Shown here one piece after another: positions 36,733 through 54,525 of a DNA stretch of 64,000 bases. Under the pieces are notes generated by a model that saw nothing but the letters and a program-made list of their open reading frames with translations, did no database searches and had not been told where the DNA came from. This DNA comes from Sistotremastrum niveocremeum HHB9708 (lineage: Eukaryota > Basidiomycota > Agaricomycetes > Sistotremastrales > Sistotremastraceae). The translations under genes were made by a program, and so were the position numbers. How positions within the stretch are numbered: the first letter of the stretch is position 1; every line of letters begins with the position of its first letter. Location: contig KV419423.1 in assembly GCA_001630475.1 (NCBI GenBank), positions 248,001 to 312,000 on the forward strand. Direction: 5' to 3'.

Positions 36733-39700
36733 ATGCCTTTACCTCCTACTGATACCGTCCCAAGTTCGCTTTGGGAGCGAATCAAAAAACATCTGAATTT
36801 CTTCCGGATACATCTCTTGCTGTTCACGGTTATCCCTCTGATTACTTCTGGCGTGTTCTTCGCGTGCAATGGGGAGTTTCCTATCGCGTACATCGACTGC
36901 TTGTTTTTGTGCTATTCGGCCATGACGGTGACGGGTTTGAGCACCCTGAATCTGAGCAGTCTCACTGGCTTCCAACAAGCCATCTTGTTCGTGTTGATGT
37001 TGGCGGGAGATCAGGCGAGTATCGGTTTCCTTTCTGTGGCCCATAATCTAAGCTTCATTCGCAGACCATGGTATCTCTGATCATGGTTCTTGTCCGAAAG
37101 TAAGAACTCCCAACCCAACGGTGCTCGCGGTGAGGCTCATGTGTCCAAGGCAGTATTTCCATGATGAATGCTTGGAAGTCGTCCGGAGCCACCAACCTAG
37201 ACCTGCAGGACAGCTGTTCCGGACTATCACCCAAGACATTGGCAAATTCATCTCGTCTCCCGTCGCCGCCTTCCCCTTCCGACCTGAAGTGCCACCGAGA
37301 AAGAAAAGCATAGTTGACGAACGAAACATCCCACCTCCTCCCGAAATTATTTCAGAGAAGCCTACGCGGAACGAGAAGGACGATCCTATTCTCTTCTTGG
37401 AAGAAGGGGACTCCGGTCCTAGCTCTGAACTGCAGCACCCGGTTCCATCAGAGACCGCAGGACATGATCAGCTCGAAGCTCCTCGTGGTATGTGGACATT
37501 CGGAACATTTTCTGCCTTACTCTTCTTAATAATAATTGACCTTTAGATTCTCATGATCTTTCGGGTGTCCGGAGCTTTACGTCTTCCCCACAAAACATGA
37601 TGGTCGATATACCCAACTCATCTGAACGGGCTGTCAGCTTTTCAAGCGAGCAAGCAGCTCCTAGGCAACGAAGAAATTGTATGTTAAAAGTTTTCTTGAC
37701 CAACGCGTAATAATCTCAACCTCGTAGTGCGGATCAACACGGCGGGCATTCACAATGTCCCCACATCGGATACAAACAATGCCTCCCAAACACAAGGTTT
37801 CGGGGGCTTCCCTTATCCTACCGATATCGCGCGCAAAATTGCTCGACGATTCACTCCTAAGCTCTACCGAAAGGTTGAGCGAACGCTTACTCTTCCACAA
37901 ACGAGGACTCAACTATCGTTATATCGACATCGCCAAGAAGAACAGGATCCAAATCATCCTTCCGTGAATCGCCAAGGAGTCAGATGGCTCACGTTCGATG
38001 AGCTTGTTGTCGAACGCAACTCGTATTTCCGAACCGATACTTTGAGTTCAGAACAGCTCGAGATGCTTGGAGGGACGGAATATAGAGCACTTCGATATTT
38101 GTCCTGGATAGTTGGCCTAGTGAGGCGCACCTTGATTTATCTCGTCTGGTCAAGTGCTGAGTTACTTGCAGTACTTTGTCGGGATCCAGATCTTTGGTTT
38201 CATTGTAATGGCTGGTTGGCTGGCAAACTCTGGAACATATGATTCTGTCTTCCAAAGTCAATTCCGACTAGTACCAAAGGCTTGGTACGTACTCCTTCCT
38301 AGTTGTCCCGCATGCAATGCCTACAATTGTAAGGTTCGCTCTGTTCCAGAGTGTCGGCGCCTACAGTGGGGGTGGATTATCCTTAGTGGACGAGTGAGTT
38401 CCGACTTTTTACGTATCGCTGAAGCTTACAACGTCGATTCTCAAGAGGGATGGTACCCTTCCAACGGGTTCGTGTGCAATTCTTCGATCTTTGTGCCGAG
38501 TCTTCTCTGACACGTTGTCAACAAGGCCTATCTGATGATCTGTCTGTATCTGGACATTTCTGCATGGACTTCGATTGACCCGACATAGTTGTTTTGATAT
38601 TCGTCATTCTGGCTGGGAACCATGGTCTTGTGAGTGATGGATGATTAATCGCTGTGTTCAAGAAGTCCGCTGACACTTCCACAGCCTCTCTTGTAAGTCT
38701 TTGATGCACTCATTTCTGGAGCCATGAACCAAAACTCTACGATTTGGACTAGTTTGCGTTTATCAATGTAAGGTTTTCAGAGCCACCGCACTTCATATTG
38801 GCTCAGGTGATCCCAGATGGATATGTACCAAGTTCGTCGAGGATCAATCACCTGCCGACCAAGCGTTACATTTTCTTCTGGACCATCCACGGAGGTATAA
38901 GCGCTCGTTGTCTGGACGATACTGACGCTGACTATCCTCTGATAGATGTTACATCTTCTTGTAAACAATCCCTTCCCTTCTAATTCTCACCATTCTGAAT
39001 ATATCAAGGTTCCCCTCCGAAGTGACTTGGTTCCTGGCGTTCATTCTACTCCTTCTGAGGTAAGCTCTGCAGTATTCCTATCGAAAACATCGCCTTATAA
39101 CTTCTTGCAGTTCAATAGAACTCTTTGCCTTCTGTGTCTTAGGTATGTGGCCCGTTGCCGGCGTACGTATAAAGCTCAGTGTTCTGCAGATACTGGTCTT
39201 GCAGTCACGCAGTCTCTGCCCCTTGGTCAAAGAGTCGCCGATGGCCTCTTTCAGTCGTTGGCTGTGCGTGCCTCTGGGTTCTCTATCGTCAATCTCTCTG
39301 CATTGGCACCTTCTGTTCAGTTCGTCCACCCCTCCCTGGTTTATGTTGTCCTATCCTTCATGAATCTTTAGATTTCTCTACGTTGTCATGATGTATATCG
39401 CCGTTTTCCCGGTATGTGGGCTCTTAGCTAGGAATCGACTGCACTGATATTTTTTCCGTCTAGGTGGCCATGAGCATCAGATCGACGAATGTGTAAGCTT
39501 TTTCTCACAGATTCACGAATACATCTAAGGATGACGCAGATATGAGGAGAAGTCTCTCGGTGTTTTCGTGCCCGAACCAGAAGACGAAGAAGATGTCGAG
39601 CCCCAATTTCGCGGGATTCAAAATCGTCGGGAAAGGATCTTTAAATACCTGGGCTGGCATGTCCGTCATCAGCTTTCCTTTGGTATGCAAGATCTAGCTT

Positions 39701-40248
39701 TCTAGACTCTGATCATACCTGATCCCGTTTATGATTAGACCTGTGGTGGCTTGTGATTGGGATCTGGCTCGTGGCTATCATAGAGAGAGACAAGCTTATG
39801 GACGAAGATAATTTCGGCTGGTTCAACATCTTCCGTATTAGTACGTGTTTATTCTTTTCTGATGGTCCTTGCCTGAGACCTCTGGGCCTCCAGTATTCGA
39901 GCTTGTATCCGCCTACGGGACCATCGGGTTAACTTTGGGAATCCCAACAGTACGATTGACTTCCCGGATTTATTCTTTGACTTAACCTGAATCAGGAGAA
40001 CTACTCGTTTTCTGGGGCGTGCAGGACTCTGTCGAAGCTCGTAATTATCGCTGTTATGCTGCGTGGCCGACATCGAGGTCTCCCCGTCGCTGTGGATCGA
40101 GCAGGTATGTTCCTTTGGTTCTCTCCCATGCATCTCCTCAACGCATCCTCTTCTGTCAGTTAAACTTCCGGAAGAGTTTAAACGAGAAGGCCATGAACCT
40201 GGCGAAAGAACCCTGAGGGAAAAGCCCTCGCGACAACCTAATCCCTAG
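36733..40248 (+). CDS. TRK-type high-affinity potassium transporter
   Basis: Plasma-membrane K+ uptake protein built from four M1-P-M2 units. Many exons, read from ATG 36733 to TAG 40248. The first helix is HLNFFRIHLLLFTVIPLITS. Pore loop 1 is YSAMTVTGLSTLNLSSLT. A long charged cytoplasmic loop follows. Loop 2 is FQSVGAYSGGGLSLVDE, loop 3 AVRASGFSIVNLSALAP and loop 4 VSAYGTIGLTLGIP, each with the filter Gly. The family block VIIAVMLRGRHRGLPVAVDRA lies near the C-terminus. Two adjacent micro-exons (38685-38692, 8 nt; 38753-38767, 15 nt) encode part of PLFLRLS between loops 2 and 3. The whole architecture reads through in frame, so the gene seems functional. Confidence 0.9.
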
Positions 40249-40500
40249 GCCGATTTTATGTTTGATCAGTACTTATCGGTCTTTATTCTCAAAGGTCTAC
40301 GCGGACCCATATCCCTCTATTCATTACACTCTCGACATTTTAGTCTCTTGTTTTGTGTTAGATAGCTTTCATTCGGCCTTGAGTTCGTAGTGTTGGTCCC
40401 TTGCTATAATACATCTTGCTTTCCGGTATACTTGACCTTCTTGACGCCCATTACCTTCTCATCTCTAATCTGAATATACCCGATATCTCGGTGGCACATC

Positions 40501-42062
40501 ATGTCGGAGGACACATCGACCTTGCATGCTATCCTCGACGAAGAAGCGAACCTGATCACGGAGGCGTCGCTTGCGATCCCGCACTCTTTTTCGGAGTGTA
40601 CCTACTCTCGTGGATACATTCGCCAGCCGGTGTACCTCTGCAAAACCTGCAATGCCACGCGTGGAATCTGTGCTTCATGTTCAGTTTCATGTCATACAGA
40701 CCATGAACAGCTGGAATTGTTCCCCAAACGCCATTTTCGATGTGATTGTCCGACGCGAGGACTCGACCATCCTTGCACGCTCGTCAAAGGAGACAAACAC
40801 GACGTGAATACGGAGAATTCATACAACCAGAACTTCGAGAATGGGCAGTTCTGCAGATGTGGACGACACTATGATCCTAACTCGGAAAGGGAGACCATGG
40901 TCCAATGTCTTTCGTGCGAGGTGTGTCTCATCTTCACTGGAGCAGGCAGACATTCTGAATATAATGACTTTCAAGGATTGGTTTCATGAATCATGTCTAC
41001 GGATGCGCGAAAGACCTTCATCACGACCCGGAACTCCAGAACTAGAACCAGAAGGCGCTACAAATGGTCACGACGACGTGGAAGACGACGACGAATCCAT
41101 CAGTGACCCTACTCTGCCACCTGCGCGCATCCTAAGCAGTGAATACGACGCTCTCATCTGTCGCTCATGCGTCATGTCTGCGCCCATCTTGTCTCGGTGG
41201 GCTGGAACACCGGGCGTCCTCATGCTGGTTCGACAACAACGCAAGGCCGGAGAAACGACTGATCCTGAAGTTCCTGAATGGAGGGTTATCGGAAAAACTG
41301 GTGATGAATATGAAGAGTTGGTGGATGTGGCTTTGGAGTCAGCAGGAGAGAAGAGAAAAAGAGAATCAGTGGACGATGATGGAACTGTCGAACAAGAGCA
41401 GAAGAGGGTGAAGCTCGATGGTTCTTCAGCATCTTCATCTCTTCCCCGCCCCGAAAATTGTCTCGCCCCGCGACCAAACCCTATTGCACAACAAATCTTA
41501 GCTGCACGTTCCATGAAACCCCTCGACTTGGGAGCAGAGAGTCTCGGCGAAGGTGACATCTTCCTGACTGAGGGATTTCGAGATCGATGGTGTCGGTGCC
41601 ATTCGGTATGCTCATTTTCTCTTGCGTTGCGAGTTGAGAAATGACGCTTGGCCAGTGTCTAGAAGAACTCTCAAAGCTGCCTTTTCTTTTGGAAGAAGAA
41701 GAGACATATGAAGCGCCTGAAGATCCTGATTCAGGTCTGTTTGATCATCTGATACGCCCCCGACGATCTACTGAACGCCTTGACCAGGCCTTTCGCTAGA
41801 AGAATTAGGGATGCGGGCATTGCAGACTATGCCGAGAGACAGGGCCATAGACGGTATTCGGGCATTCAACGATTTGAGGTTAGTCGGGCTCCCAACTCCT
41901 AGAATCACATCTGACCAAACTTCGCCTGCCCTTAGGGACGACTTAATTGTGTATTTACGCGACTTTGCCCAGCATGGAGAGACGGTGAAGGAGAGCGATA
42001 TCAGAGGGTTTTTCGAACGGAAGTTGGAGGAAAACGCGGTCGCCTCGTCCCGCACAGTCTGA
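40501..42062 (+). CDS. UBR-box/PHD-like E3 ubiquitin ligase (UBR7/Mlo2 family)
   Basis: Exons 40501-40920, 40976-41605, 41656-41734, 41788-41878 and 41936-42062 sum to 1,347 nt, giving 448 aa. The UBR box (residues about 33-100) contains CTYSRGYIRQPVYLCKTCN, GICASCSVSCHTDHEQLELF and HFRCDCPTRGLDHPCTL, the Cys/His set that recognises degrons. A PHD-like finger follows: FCRCGRHYDPN, VQCLSCEDWFHESCL. This UBR-then-PHD order is the signature of human UBR7 and fission yeast Mlo2. An acidic linker, a basic patch (EKRKRES, KRVKLDG; a likely nuclear localisation signal) and a helical C-terminus complete it. Human UBR7 is reported to act on histone H2B; the substrate here is unknown. Confidence 0.9.
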
Positions 42063-42366
42063 AGGCCGACCTTCTCGCCATTTGGACTACGGGTACCAGT
42101 TTGGCGAGATATCGCGGTTGAGTACGTGTGAAAACTGTATTGTGCATGGCGACAGTATTCGCAGAATCTACACTAGCTTATTATAGGTTTATCATTCAAA
42201 GTAAACGAGAAAGTCCACCCTGGCTTCATCATCTTTTTGGATCATGAACACACCACATACCCTGTCGGCCCAACTCTTCATCCTTCAGTATATCGGCTGC
42301 TGTGCGTACGCCAACGGTTCCAAATGGAATCACTTTGTACATCTGCATGTGAAGTGTCAGTTCCAG
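42063..42366. other. convergent intergenic region
   Basis: 304 bp between convergent stop codons. Nothing recognised apart from 3' ends. Confidence 0.45.
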
Positions 42367-43388
42367 TCATTCGCACTTGCAAACTCGACCACGAACCTTT
42401 TCATTTGCCTTTTTCAATTGCTCGTTGGCTTTTCCGATATTCTCGGATATTTGATATTTCTCATTCAACTGGTCTCCACCACCATAACCATAGATGGTTC
42501 GGACTGCCCATGCTTTCCAAGGGCCCGGCGTCCACGCTGCGAGCTTCAGGAGAGGGAAGGCCGCATAGAATGACGCATATGCCGCAGAACGTCCAGCTAT
42601 GACAAGCGTTCGGACGACCAATTCTGGGCCAATGCCAATGAGAGAAGCTCCCTGAGGTTGAGCAGTGCTGAGGGTCAAACTGCCGACTCGAAAGACGGGG
42701 CTTTCTGCGATGGCCTGACGAGGGTTTTCGGTGGTTACTCTGAACCTGAAGTACCCGTCGCCGCTGGAGACCGGAATGTGCAGGAGTAGTGTTTGTTGAA
42801 GAGGTTGACTTGGATTTGATGAAGGCGAAAAGAGTCGATCGATGTCTGATTTTAGACGGGATTGTTGGGATGATGAGAGGTCGGAGAAAGATTGCTGTTC
42901 AACTGGGGTGACTTCAATGCCGGGTATTTTGGAACCTCCAAGAAGACCTCCGATAGTCCAGCCCCTACAGTGACCTTCGTATGAAATTCCAGGACGTATT
43001 ACTGGGAAGTGATATGCTTACAGAAGCCCTGTCCTATACCCCCGCTCTGGAGGAAAACTCGGCGCTTTGGAGGAAGCGGTTTCGCGCCGAAGACTGAGAT
43101 GATGACTTCGGTCTTGACTCCTTGGTATACCACAAATGGCCTAGAGTGTCTGAGAACGCTGAACTCCTTAGCGTAACTGACTTCTCCGTCCCTGCAGAAC
43201 TCCAATAAATTGGTTGAGGAAAGTTTCATGAATGATACCTACGTCAGATAGTTATAAGTATCTCCTAATCTTGTGCTCAATCCATGAAATACTCCAGCGA
43301 ACGACGTGCCCATGGAGAAATAAGAGGCGACGAGAATGAAGATTGCAACAAAGGGACTGGCGAGAATGAGCAGTAGGATAGGTAACAT
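42367..43388 (-). CDS. membrane-anchored protein of unknown function with beta-rich middle and hydrophobic hairpin
   Basis: The start chosen is ATG 43388, giving an N-terminal signal anchor (MLPILLLILASPFVAIFILV). A further in-frame region upstream makes a longer start possible. Next comes a beta-rich segment: EVSYAKEFSVLRHSRPFVVY and VKTEVIISVFGAK. After a splice (acceptor near 42972, uncertain) the middle continues with a Gln/Ser linker, then IPVSSGDGYFRFRVTTENPR and ESPVFRVGSLTLS, an Ig-like look. A hydrophobic hairpin (ELVVRTLVIAGRSAAYASFY, AAFPLLKLAAWTPGPWKAW) and a helical tail end it. I recall similar fungal proteins annotated without firm function. An ER or lipid-droplet membrane role is only a guess. 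Confidence 0.65.
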
Positions 43389-44254
43389 TTCGTTGATCTG
43401 GATATGATGTTGGCACACCTTGAGAAGATTTCAGTGTCGCGCAGGCGTGCACTGTCGACGTTGAGCACAAGAATGCGTCCACTTTTCTCGAGCTTTCATC
43501 GCGCTCATCCTCTGACGTCATGGACTTGAGGTCGGAGTTCGGAGCTTTCGGAGGAAAGTCTTCCCGAAAGTCTTCAACGTTGCCTCAATCCTCAGCGTTC
43601 ATCCTCAGCCAGGCCTTCGACCGATTCACTGGTATTATGTGGTACAGATACAAGCTCTCAGGGTTTTCTGTTCCATCAAAAAATTTCCGAAGAGCCGATG
43701 GTATCAAATTTGCCAAGTCACTCCCACTGGCAGAGGTCGAAGTTGCCAGTGAGGGAACGTTGGGCATTCAACAAGCTTATAGTCATTGCTCCTAAACCGT
43801 CTTCTCAAGGATTATATTTTCCATCCATGAAAATTCAGCTCAGTCTCCGGGAAGCCTGTCCCGTCGCTTGCTCTGGTTGACCCGTTCGACTTACATCCGA
43901 GAATTCTATAAACGCTGTGCTATTCTGTGCTGCCTACAACGTTTCACTTCCATCCTGGTAAGGTTAGCTATCATTCAGGAACTTTAGGTCAGCGGTTCTC
44001 AGACCGAACTATATGGTCCCGATAATCTCCGGCGGGTAAGGCTGTGCTGAACTTCTGTACACGCGATACATTCCGTTTCTGATTATCGGGCCCAGCGCTT
44101 CTAGATCTCTATTTGAAGGTCTCGTCTTTGATTCTGATGCCTGCCTCCAACAACAGCTGCACGCTGCTCGAACAATCAGCCTTAAGTTCCAGACGACACA
44201 ACTTCATTACCATCCTCCAAATTGCGCTTACCACGGTGTAACTACACTCTTGTC
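43389..44254. other. divergent intergenic region
   Basis: Holds promoters of the two flanking genes. Open frames up to 91 codons (43520-43795) have no recognisable content. Confidence 0.4.
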
Positions 44255-45022
44255 ATGCTCCTACACTCCGTGGTGTTAGGATTGTGCACATTCTGCTTAC
44301 ACGTCAGAGCTTCTTCCTCCCCCGATTCCGTTGGGCTCATCTACCCGGGAGCTCCAGCAGTCGTAGGTACGCAAAAATCAGCTCTTCGAACCCGATCCGT
44401 TGCTAAATAAAACAAATCAGGGGAGAATATTACTATTGGGATGGAGCCGCCTTCTGCACTGCAAGGCTGGCCATTTAATATCTCCGTCATCGCCCTTCTT
44501 CCGAATGGCACAACCTCACCTGTATTTTCCGGCTCTTCGTTCGACAAACTGCCAGACTTCGCATCGGCAATTGCCTCGCCACCACCGTCTGTAGTCAGCC
44601 TTATTACTGGAATATTGAATCTTTCGCTCGTTGGAACGTATGTGATTAAACATCGAATTACCTCGAGTGCATCTCATTTTTCTCGTAGATATCAGATCGA
44701 CTGGAGTCTAACGTACTACTTCTCATCTGATCCATCGAAGGCCAATGGCACGTATCTTGGTCCAGGGCCCTTCTCGAGCCAAACATGGGTTTTGCAGCGG
44801 AATATTACTGCAGTGAATGGGACCGGATCAGGGTCTTCGGGGATTCCTCCCCAATTGACTGTCACTACGGAGCTTCCGAGCTTGCCCACAGCGAACTTGC
44901 CAAAGTACCCCGGCATCCCCTCAGCAGCTTCTCAGATATTCAGCTCCGTGGTACTACGGTTCATCGTTGTGTGTGGTTTGCTATGGACTATTATTGAGGC
45001 TATGGATATTGTATTAGCATGA
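44255..45022 (+). CDS. secreted or membrane-anchored N-glycoprotein, unknown function
   Basis: Exons 44255-44366, 44421-44637 and 44689-45022 sum to 663 nt, giving 220 aa. ATG 44255 opens a signal peptide (MLLHSVVLGLCTFCLHVRAS). The mature part is rich in N-glycosylation sequons (NIT, NIS, NGT twice or more, NLS), Ser, Pro and Gly, and looks beta-rich (YQIDWSLTYYFSSDPS). The C-terminus is hydrophobic (FSSVVLRFIVVCGLLWTIIE), suggesting a GPI signal or a TM anchor. Cell-wall or surface protein is the natural inference. No family recognised. Confidence 0.65.
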
Positions 45023-46352
45023 TGCTATCTCAGATGACTCTGGACCTGCAGATCCCGTCTCCTTCATCACTTTGTACAGACTTGTAATCTTTGACTTATT
45101 TCAGTTCTTGTTGAGCAATTGAGCTCTAATATCGGGTTTTTGGGTGAAACCTGAGATATTTAAAAGACCATTCCTTCCAGCTGCTGACTGGAATATATGT
45201 AACACGGGCCTAAAAATGCACAAGCAGTTCGACAGTGTCACCGTGAGGAGGAGCGGAGTCTGAATCCCCATGGAAGCATATTGCGCGTTTGTGCTTGTGT
45301 TGCGCTGTTTGGAGTTGAGGGTCCCCTTTACCACAGCGCACTGTCCATCGTAGTACGTTTATGGGCCCCTACAGCTTTCTTTCTGACATTCTGCTCTTGG
45401 TTTGCATCTATTTTCAGACCTCTTGCTGATTCACTACAAGTTTCGGCCGTGGCAAGTCAATTCAAACACCGCTCTCGCAGGCATATCCATCCGTCGGTTT
45501 CCGGAACACTCTCTTTCTCTACCCCCCTCCTTCTGTACTCGACGACCGGGGTCGTCGAGCTAAGCCGTTGTCCCCCGGGACATAACCAGCCTCGGTCCAA
45601 GGACCTCGCGCCATTTAATATTCTGAGTCTACCCTCAAATCCTCCCTTTTGGGCAGCGTATTTGAGGGGGGTGAAGGGTAACCGAAAGCTGGCGTGCGCA
45701 CAGAATTAGCCCGCCCCACGGCTCACCGTAATAAGGCGTTAAACCTCGGGCACCTCTGCGCTGAAGTTCGCTTCCGTAGAGGTCCTAGTGGTCCAGTGGT
45801 ATTGGCGCGGTCAGACAGGATGTCTTCTTTCAGCTGGGAAACCGGTTGCGAGATGCTTTCTGTCTGGCTAGGGGACACCTCTTCCCAATTGTCTCTCTCA
45901 TTCATGATTTTGAGGGCGGTGGTTGGGTGGTACCTACTTGTTCCGCGTTTCCATCAAGTATTCTTCAAGGTCTCATTCGGCACGATTGGTTGTATCGCAC
46001 TCCTATTGTACGGTTCACCTTCCCCGCTTGAATGGCGCGCTGCTCACATCATTCAGATCAGCCAGATTCGTGACTTTCCGCAATGACTCTCAGACTTTTC
46101 GCTTATGCACAAATGTAAGTATCTCTAAACTATTCGACAATCATATAGATCCTCAACGCCGCAGCCTTCAGGTTCTTCAGAGTAATGGTGTAAGCTTGGA
46201 TTGTACCTGTAGCTCTTCAGACTGTGATGCTCCTGCGCTCGTAGAGATACTGAGATAGAATTAGTGGACGTGGATTCAGAACGCAGCAGGAAAAGACATA
46301 CACTGATTGGAATGGAAAGGGAAATGGAATTAGATAGAATTAAATCGATGCA
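45023..46352. other. intergenic region, no gene recognised
   Basis: 1.33 kb. Open frames at 45281-45709 and 45694-46086 read as low-information protein. A stretch at 45781-45854 resembles pol III A and B boxes but does not fold as a tRNA. The last part is the 3' end of the gene at 46353. Confidence 0.4.
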
Positions 46353-47551
46353 TCACGGTTTCACGCACTCGTAGTCCCCACGATATTTCTTGATCAAATC
46401 CTTCACGATCAACGCATCCTCTTCAGCAAGAGACCTTGCGATCTCTTCGGGGGTCCTGGTGTCGCGTTCGAAACCAGAGCTGCCTTCAGCCTTCTTGAAC
46501 ATCAAGCGCCACGGCACATCGAATTCTTCGCTTCATGACCAAATGATAAAAAGCAGTAAAATTAGGGGTAAGATAACTTACACAGGGTCGGTATCCCACT
46601 TTAGCATCAAAGGATTGAAGGGAATACCCACTGCGTTGCAGAATTGCGATAAAACCTTGTGGGGGTCTTCGAGGAGATCTGACGCATCGATGAGAGGCAC
46701 GGGTTGCGGTTGTTGGATGAACTGCTCCTTGCCGCCTTCCTTGTCCCAAGGCGCAGTATTGAATTCGGATTCAGGATCGGTGAGGAAGTTATAGAGGATG
46801 CGCTGTTCGAGATAACATATATAGGCAGCTACTTCGCTGGAGAATCCCGGCCTCGCACCGGGTCGAGTGGCAGCCACATCAGATAAGCCTCTTACGACAG
46901 ATGGAATGGCTCTCTGATAATCAGATAAGTGAAAACATTCAATGACAAGATAGAAGACTGCAAAAGCAATTCACCGTCGGATCCCGGATCAAGAATGCGT
47001 GAGTGAATTTCCTGAGGACGGATACCGGGAAGATGGTGGGATTGATAGGCGTCGCGTCGATCGGAGAAGGAGGTTGATACGTATGTGCGTCATCAGGTCC
47101 ACGGAAAGTTTTCGTATCAGTTCTAAGAGCAGCAAGAGCCTCTCCGCGGAAGGCAGACTGAGCCATGTCCTTGACAAATACGGTCCTCTCGTCAGCGGCA
47201 TCAGCTTGCAGCTTGCCGTTCGAGTCGAATGTCGGCAACGCATTATCGGATAGGATGGAAGCGATGTCCATGCGTGTCACGTTGTACCATGGGGATTTGT
47301 CTGAGTTTTCGAAGGCACGGTCGCCATGGATAGTATCGACGCCTGACAAAGCGCTGACTCGAAGGAATGGCTCATGAGCCACCTTGGTGCCAGGATGTGC
47401 AATGAAAGCTCTGACAAAGGCGGTAGAGCATGATCTATGGTCTGCGAGACTCGTCAATATCAGATCAGAGAGCAAAAGACCGTCACTTACGAGACCACAG
47501 AATGACTGGCTTTGGTGGCGCAGGGGCAGACGAGGCGATTGCGACAGGCAT
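46353..47551 (-). CDS. P-loop sulfotransferase-like protein
   Basis: Exons 47551-47491, 47441-46975, 46913-46582 and 46530-46353 sum to 1,038 nt, giving 345 aa. Near the N-terminus VILWSHHRSCSTAFVRAF matches the 5'-phosphosulfate loop motif S-H-x-R-S-x-S-T-A-F of this fungal/bacterial sulfotransferase-like group. ERTVFVKDMAQSAFRG and HAFLIRDPTRAIPSV form the 3'-phosphate-binding region (Arg-Asp-Pro). The middle has VPLIDASDLLEDPHKVLSQF and IPFNPLMLKWD, typical family landmarks. Members are often annotated only as P-loop proteins in Agaricomycetes. The substrate is unknown and could be a small metabolite. All motif residues are present. Confidence 0.82.
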
Positions 47552-48965
47552 GATAAGGATGGAGTCAAGGATAGCAACTATACAACAGCTTGAGGTAGTC
47601 GTACATAGTTATACCATGCATTCAACAACGTTCCTGAAGGAGATAGGAAGGAGCGCCAGAAGCTCGAGCAATGGTGTGGAGTCTTTACTAGAGAGCACGA
47701 GGTGCATACCTCACGACAATGATAGAGTTTAGTGTCGTAAATATAGAAGGGCCCTAGAGTGGGGCAATGTCATTGAAAACAAGAAGCCGTTGCTCGAGGA
47801 TTTGCACATCAGGCACAGACCAATGCGGTGCTGCTTTATCGTGTCATGTCGGCGTGAGCCCGCTGGGCGATTTCTCACAGTTCTCGAGCCGGAGGCGAAT
47901 GTGACGAGACCGAATTGAGGCAGAAAAAATAGGAGACAGGAGGTGAAGTTGGACGAAAACGTAGGTATAAAAGTGGCAGAGGCATATAACTGTTGAAGCC
48001 TGTAGAATCCCTCGTTCGAAAGGCCGCAAACATGGGGTTCTTGGTCATGATCCGTTAGCAGCGGGCCCATTGAAACAGTGGTGCTTTATCGGTATGGTAT
48101 TGAGAGAAGTTCTGACGCTCAGAGTTGTTCAGGACGAGCGGAACGTGGATCACCCAACAGAAAGCGGTTTCTTCAGTAAGACCTCGAAATTCTTGCAACA
48201 TCCGCAGTCCTTCAGGCGAGTGACCAGCTGCACAGGTGGCGGTAGACAAACACGGCATTGCTTTTTTAGAGCATAAAGCATCCAGGTGCCTAGTAACATT
48301 GAGAAGTAACATTGCCACCTAGGATCGGCACGGCGGTCACCGTGTACGTCATGTCAAGATCTTATCTGTCATGCAGGTGCAATCGGCGCAGACAAGATTG
48401 AAAGCGGAGACATTTAGATCGCCGATTATCTTCGTGTGAGTGAAGGCACTTAATGCGGTCCAGTTGTGTGCCAGATTGCCATTGCCAGCGCGCCAGTGCC
48501 AACGTGCCATTGCTCCAGAGTCCAAGGTGTTTTGGGGACTGACACGTCGGTGAACTCGGACCGATGACAAGGGTTCAAATGATAGACTTTTACAGTTGAA
48601 GCCAGGGGCAGAATCCTGACCAACATGAAGTTCTTGCGGCACGATCTTGACTGAGCGTGACGGCACGCTGATTTGTTGTTGTTGTTGTCATCGTTGCTGT
48701 TGTTGACAAATGTTGACAGCTGCTTGACCGGAGATAACGGTGGAAAGGGCGCTTTGTACTGTAACACGAGATCGCTGATTGGTAGACCGGTGTTCATGTT
48801 CATGCCACATGGCCGCAAGCGAATCCGTCATCGTCCCGGCACGGCATCGATCTTGTGCTCGTCTGCCATTCCGTCGCAGCGCCTGCGTATACATGTGGGT
48901 CAGCACTTTGTTCTTCTCCTCGACAGGCTTGCGCCGGTATTGCGCCAGTTCCCTGCCTATTTCGT
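47552..48965. other. divergent intergenic region
   Basis: 1.4 kb with the promoters of the sulfotransferase-like gene and the ABC transporter. A short imperfect (GTT)n tract lies at 48671-48706. No gene recognised. Confidence 0.4.
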
Positions 48966-54440
<5,475 letters not shown>

Positions 54441-54525
54441 GGAATAGTAGCTTTGCATACTGTATAATAGCCTTCTGTAAGATACGAGGCTCTTTGCACC
54501 ACTCCATAGAAGTTATGTACCATAA

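Noticed and set aside
36733-40248. TRK gene as a broken gene because of many short open frames.
   Set aside because: Allowing 50-60 nt introns and two micro-exons, all pore loops and helices read in one frame.
45781-45860. A-box-like TGGTCCAGTGG (45789-45799) and B-box-like GGTTGCGAGAT (45844-45854), suggesting a tRNA or tRNA-derived SINE.
   Set aside because: No acceptor, D or anticodon stems can be paired, the B box misses its invariant core, and no second copy, tail or duplication is seen. Box matches of this quality can arise by chance.
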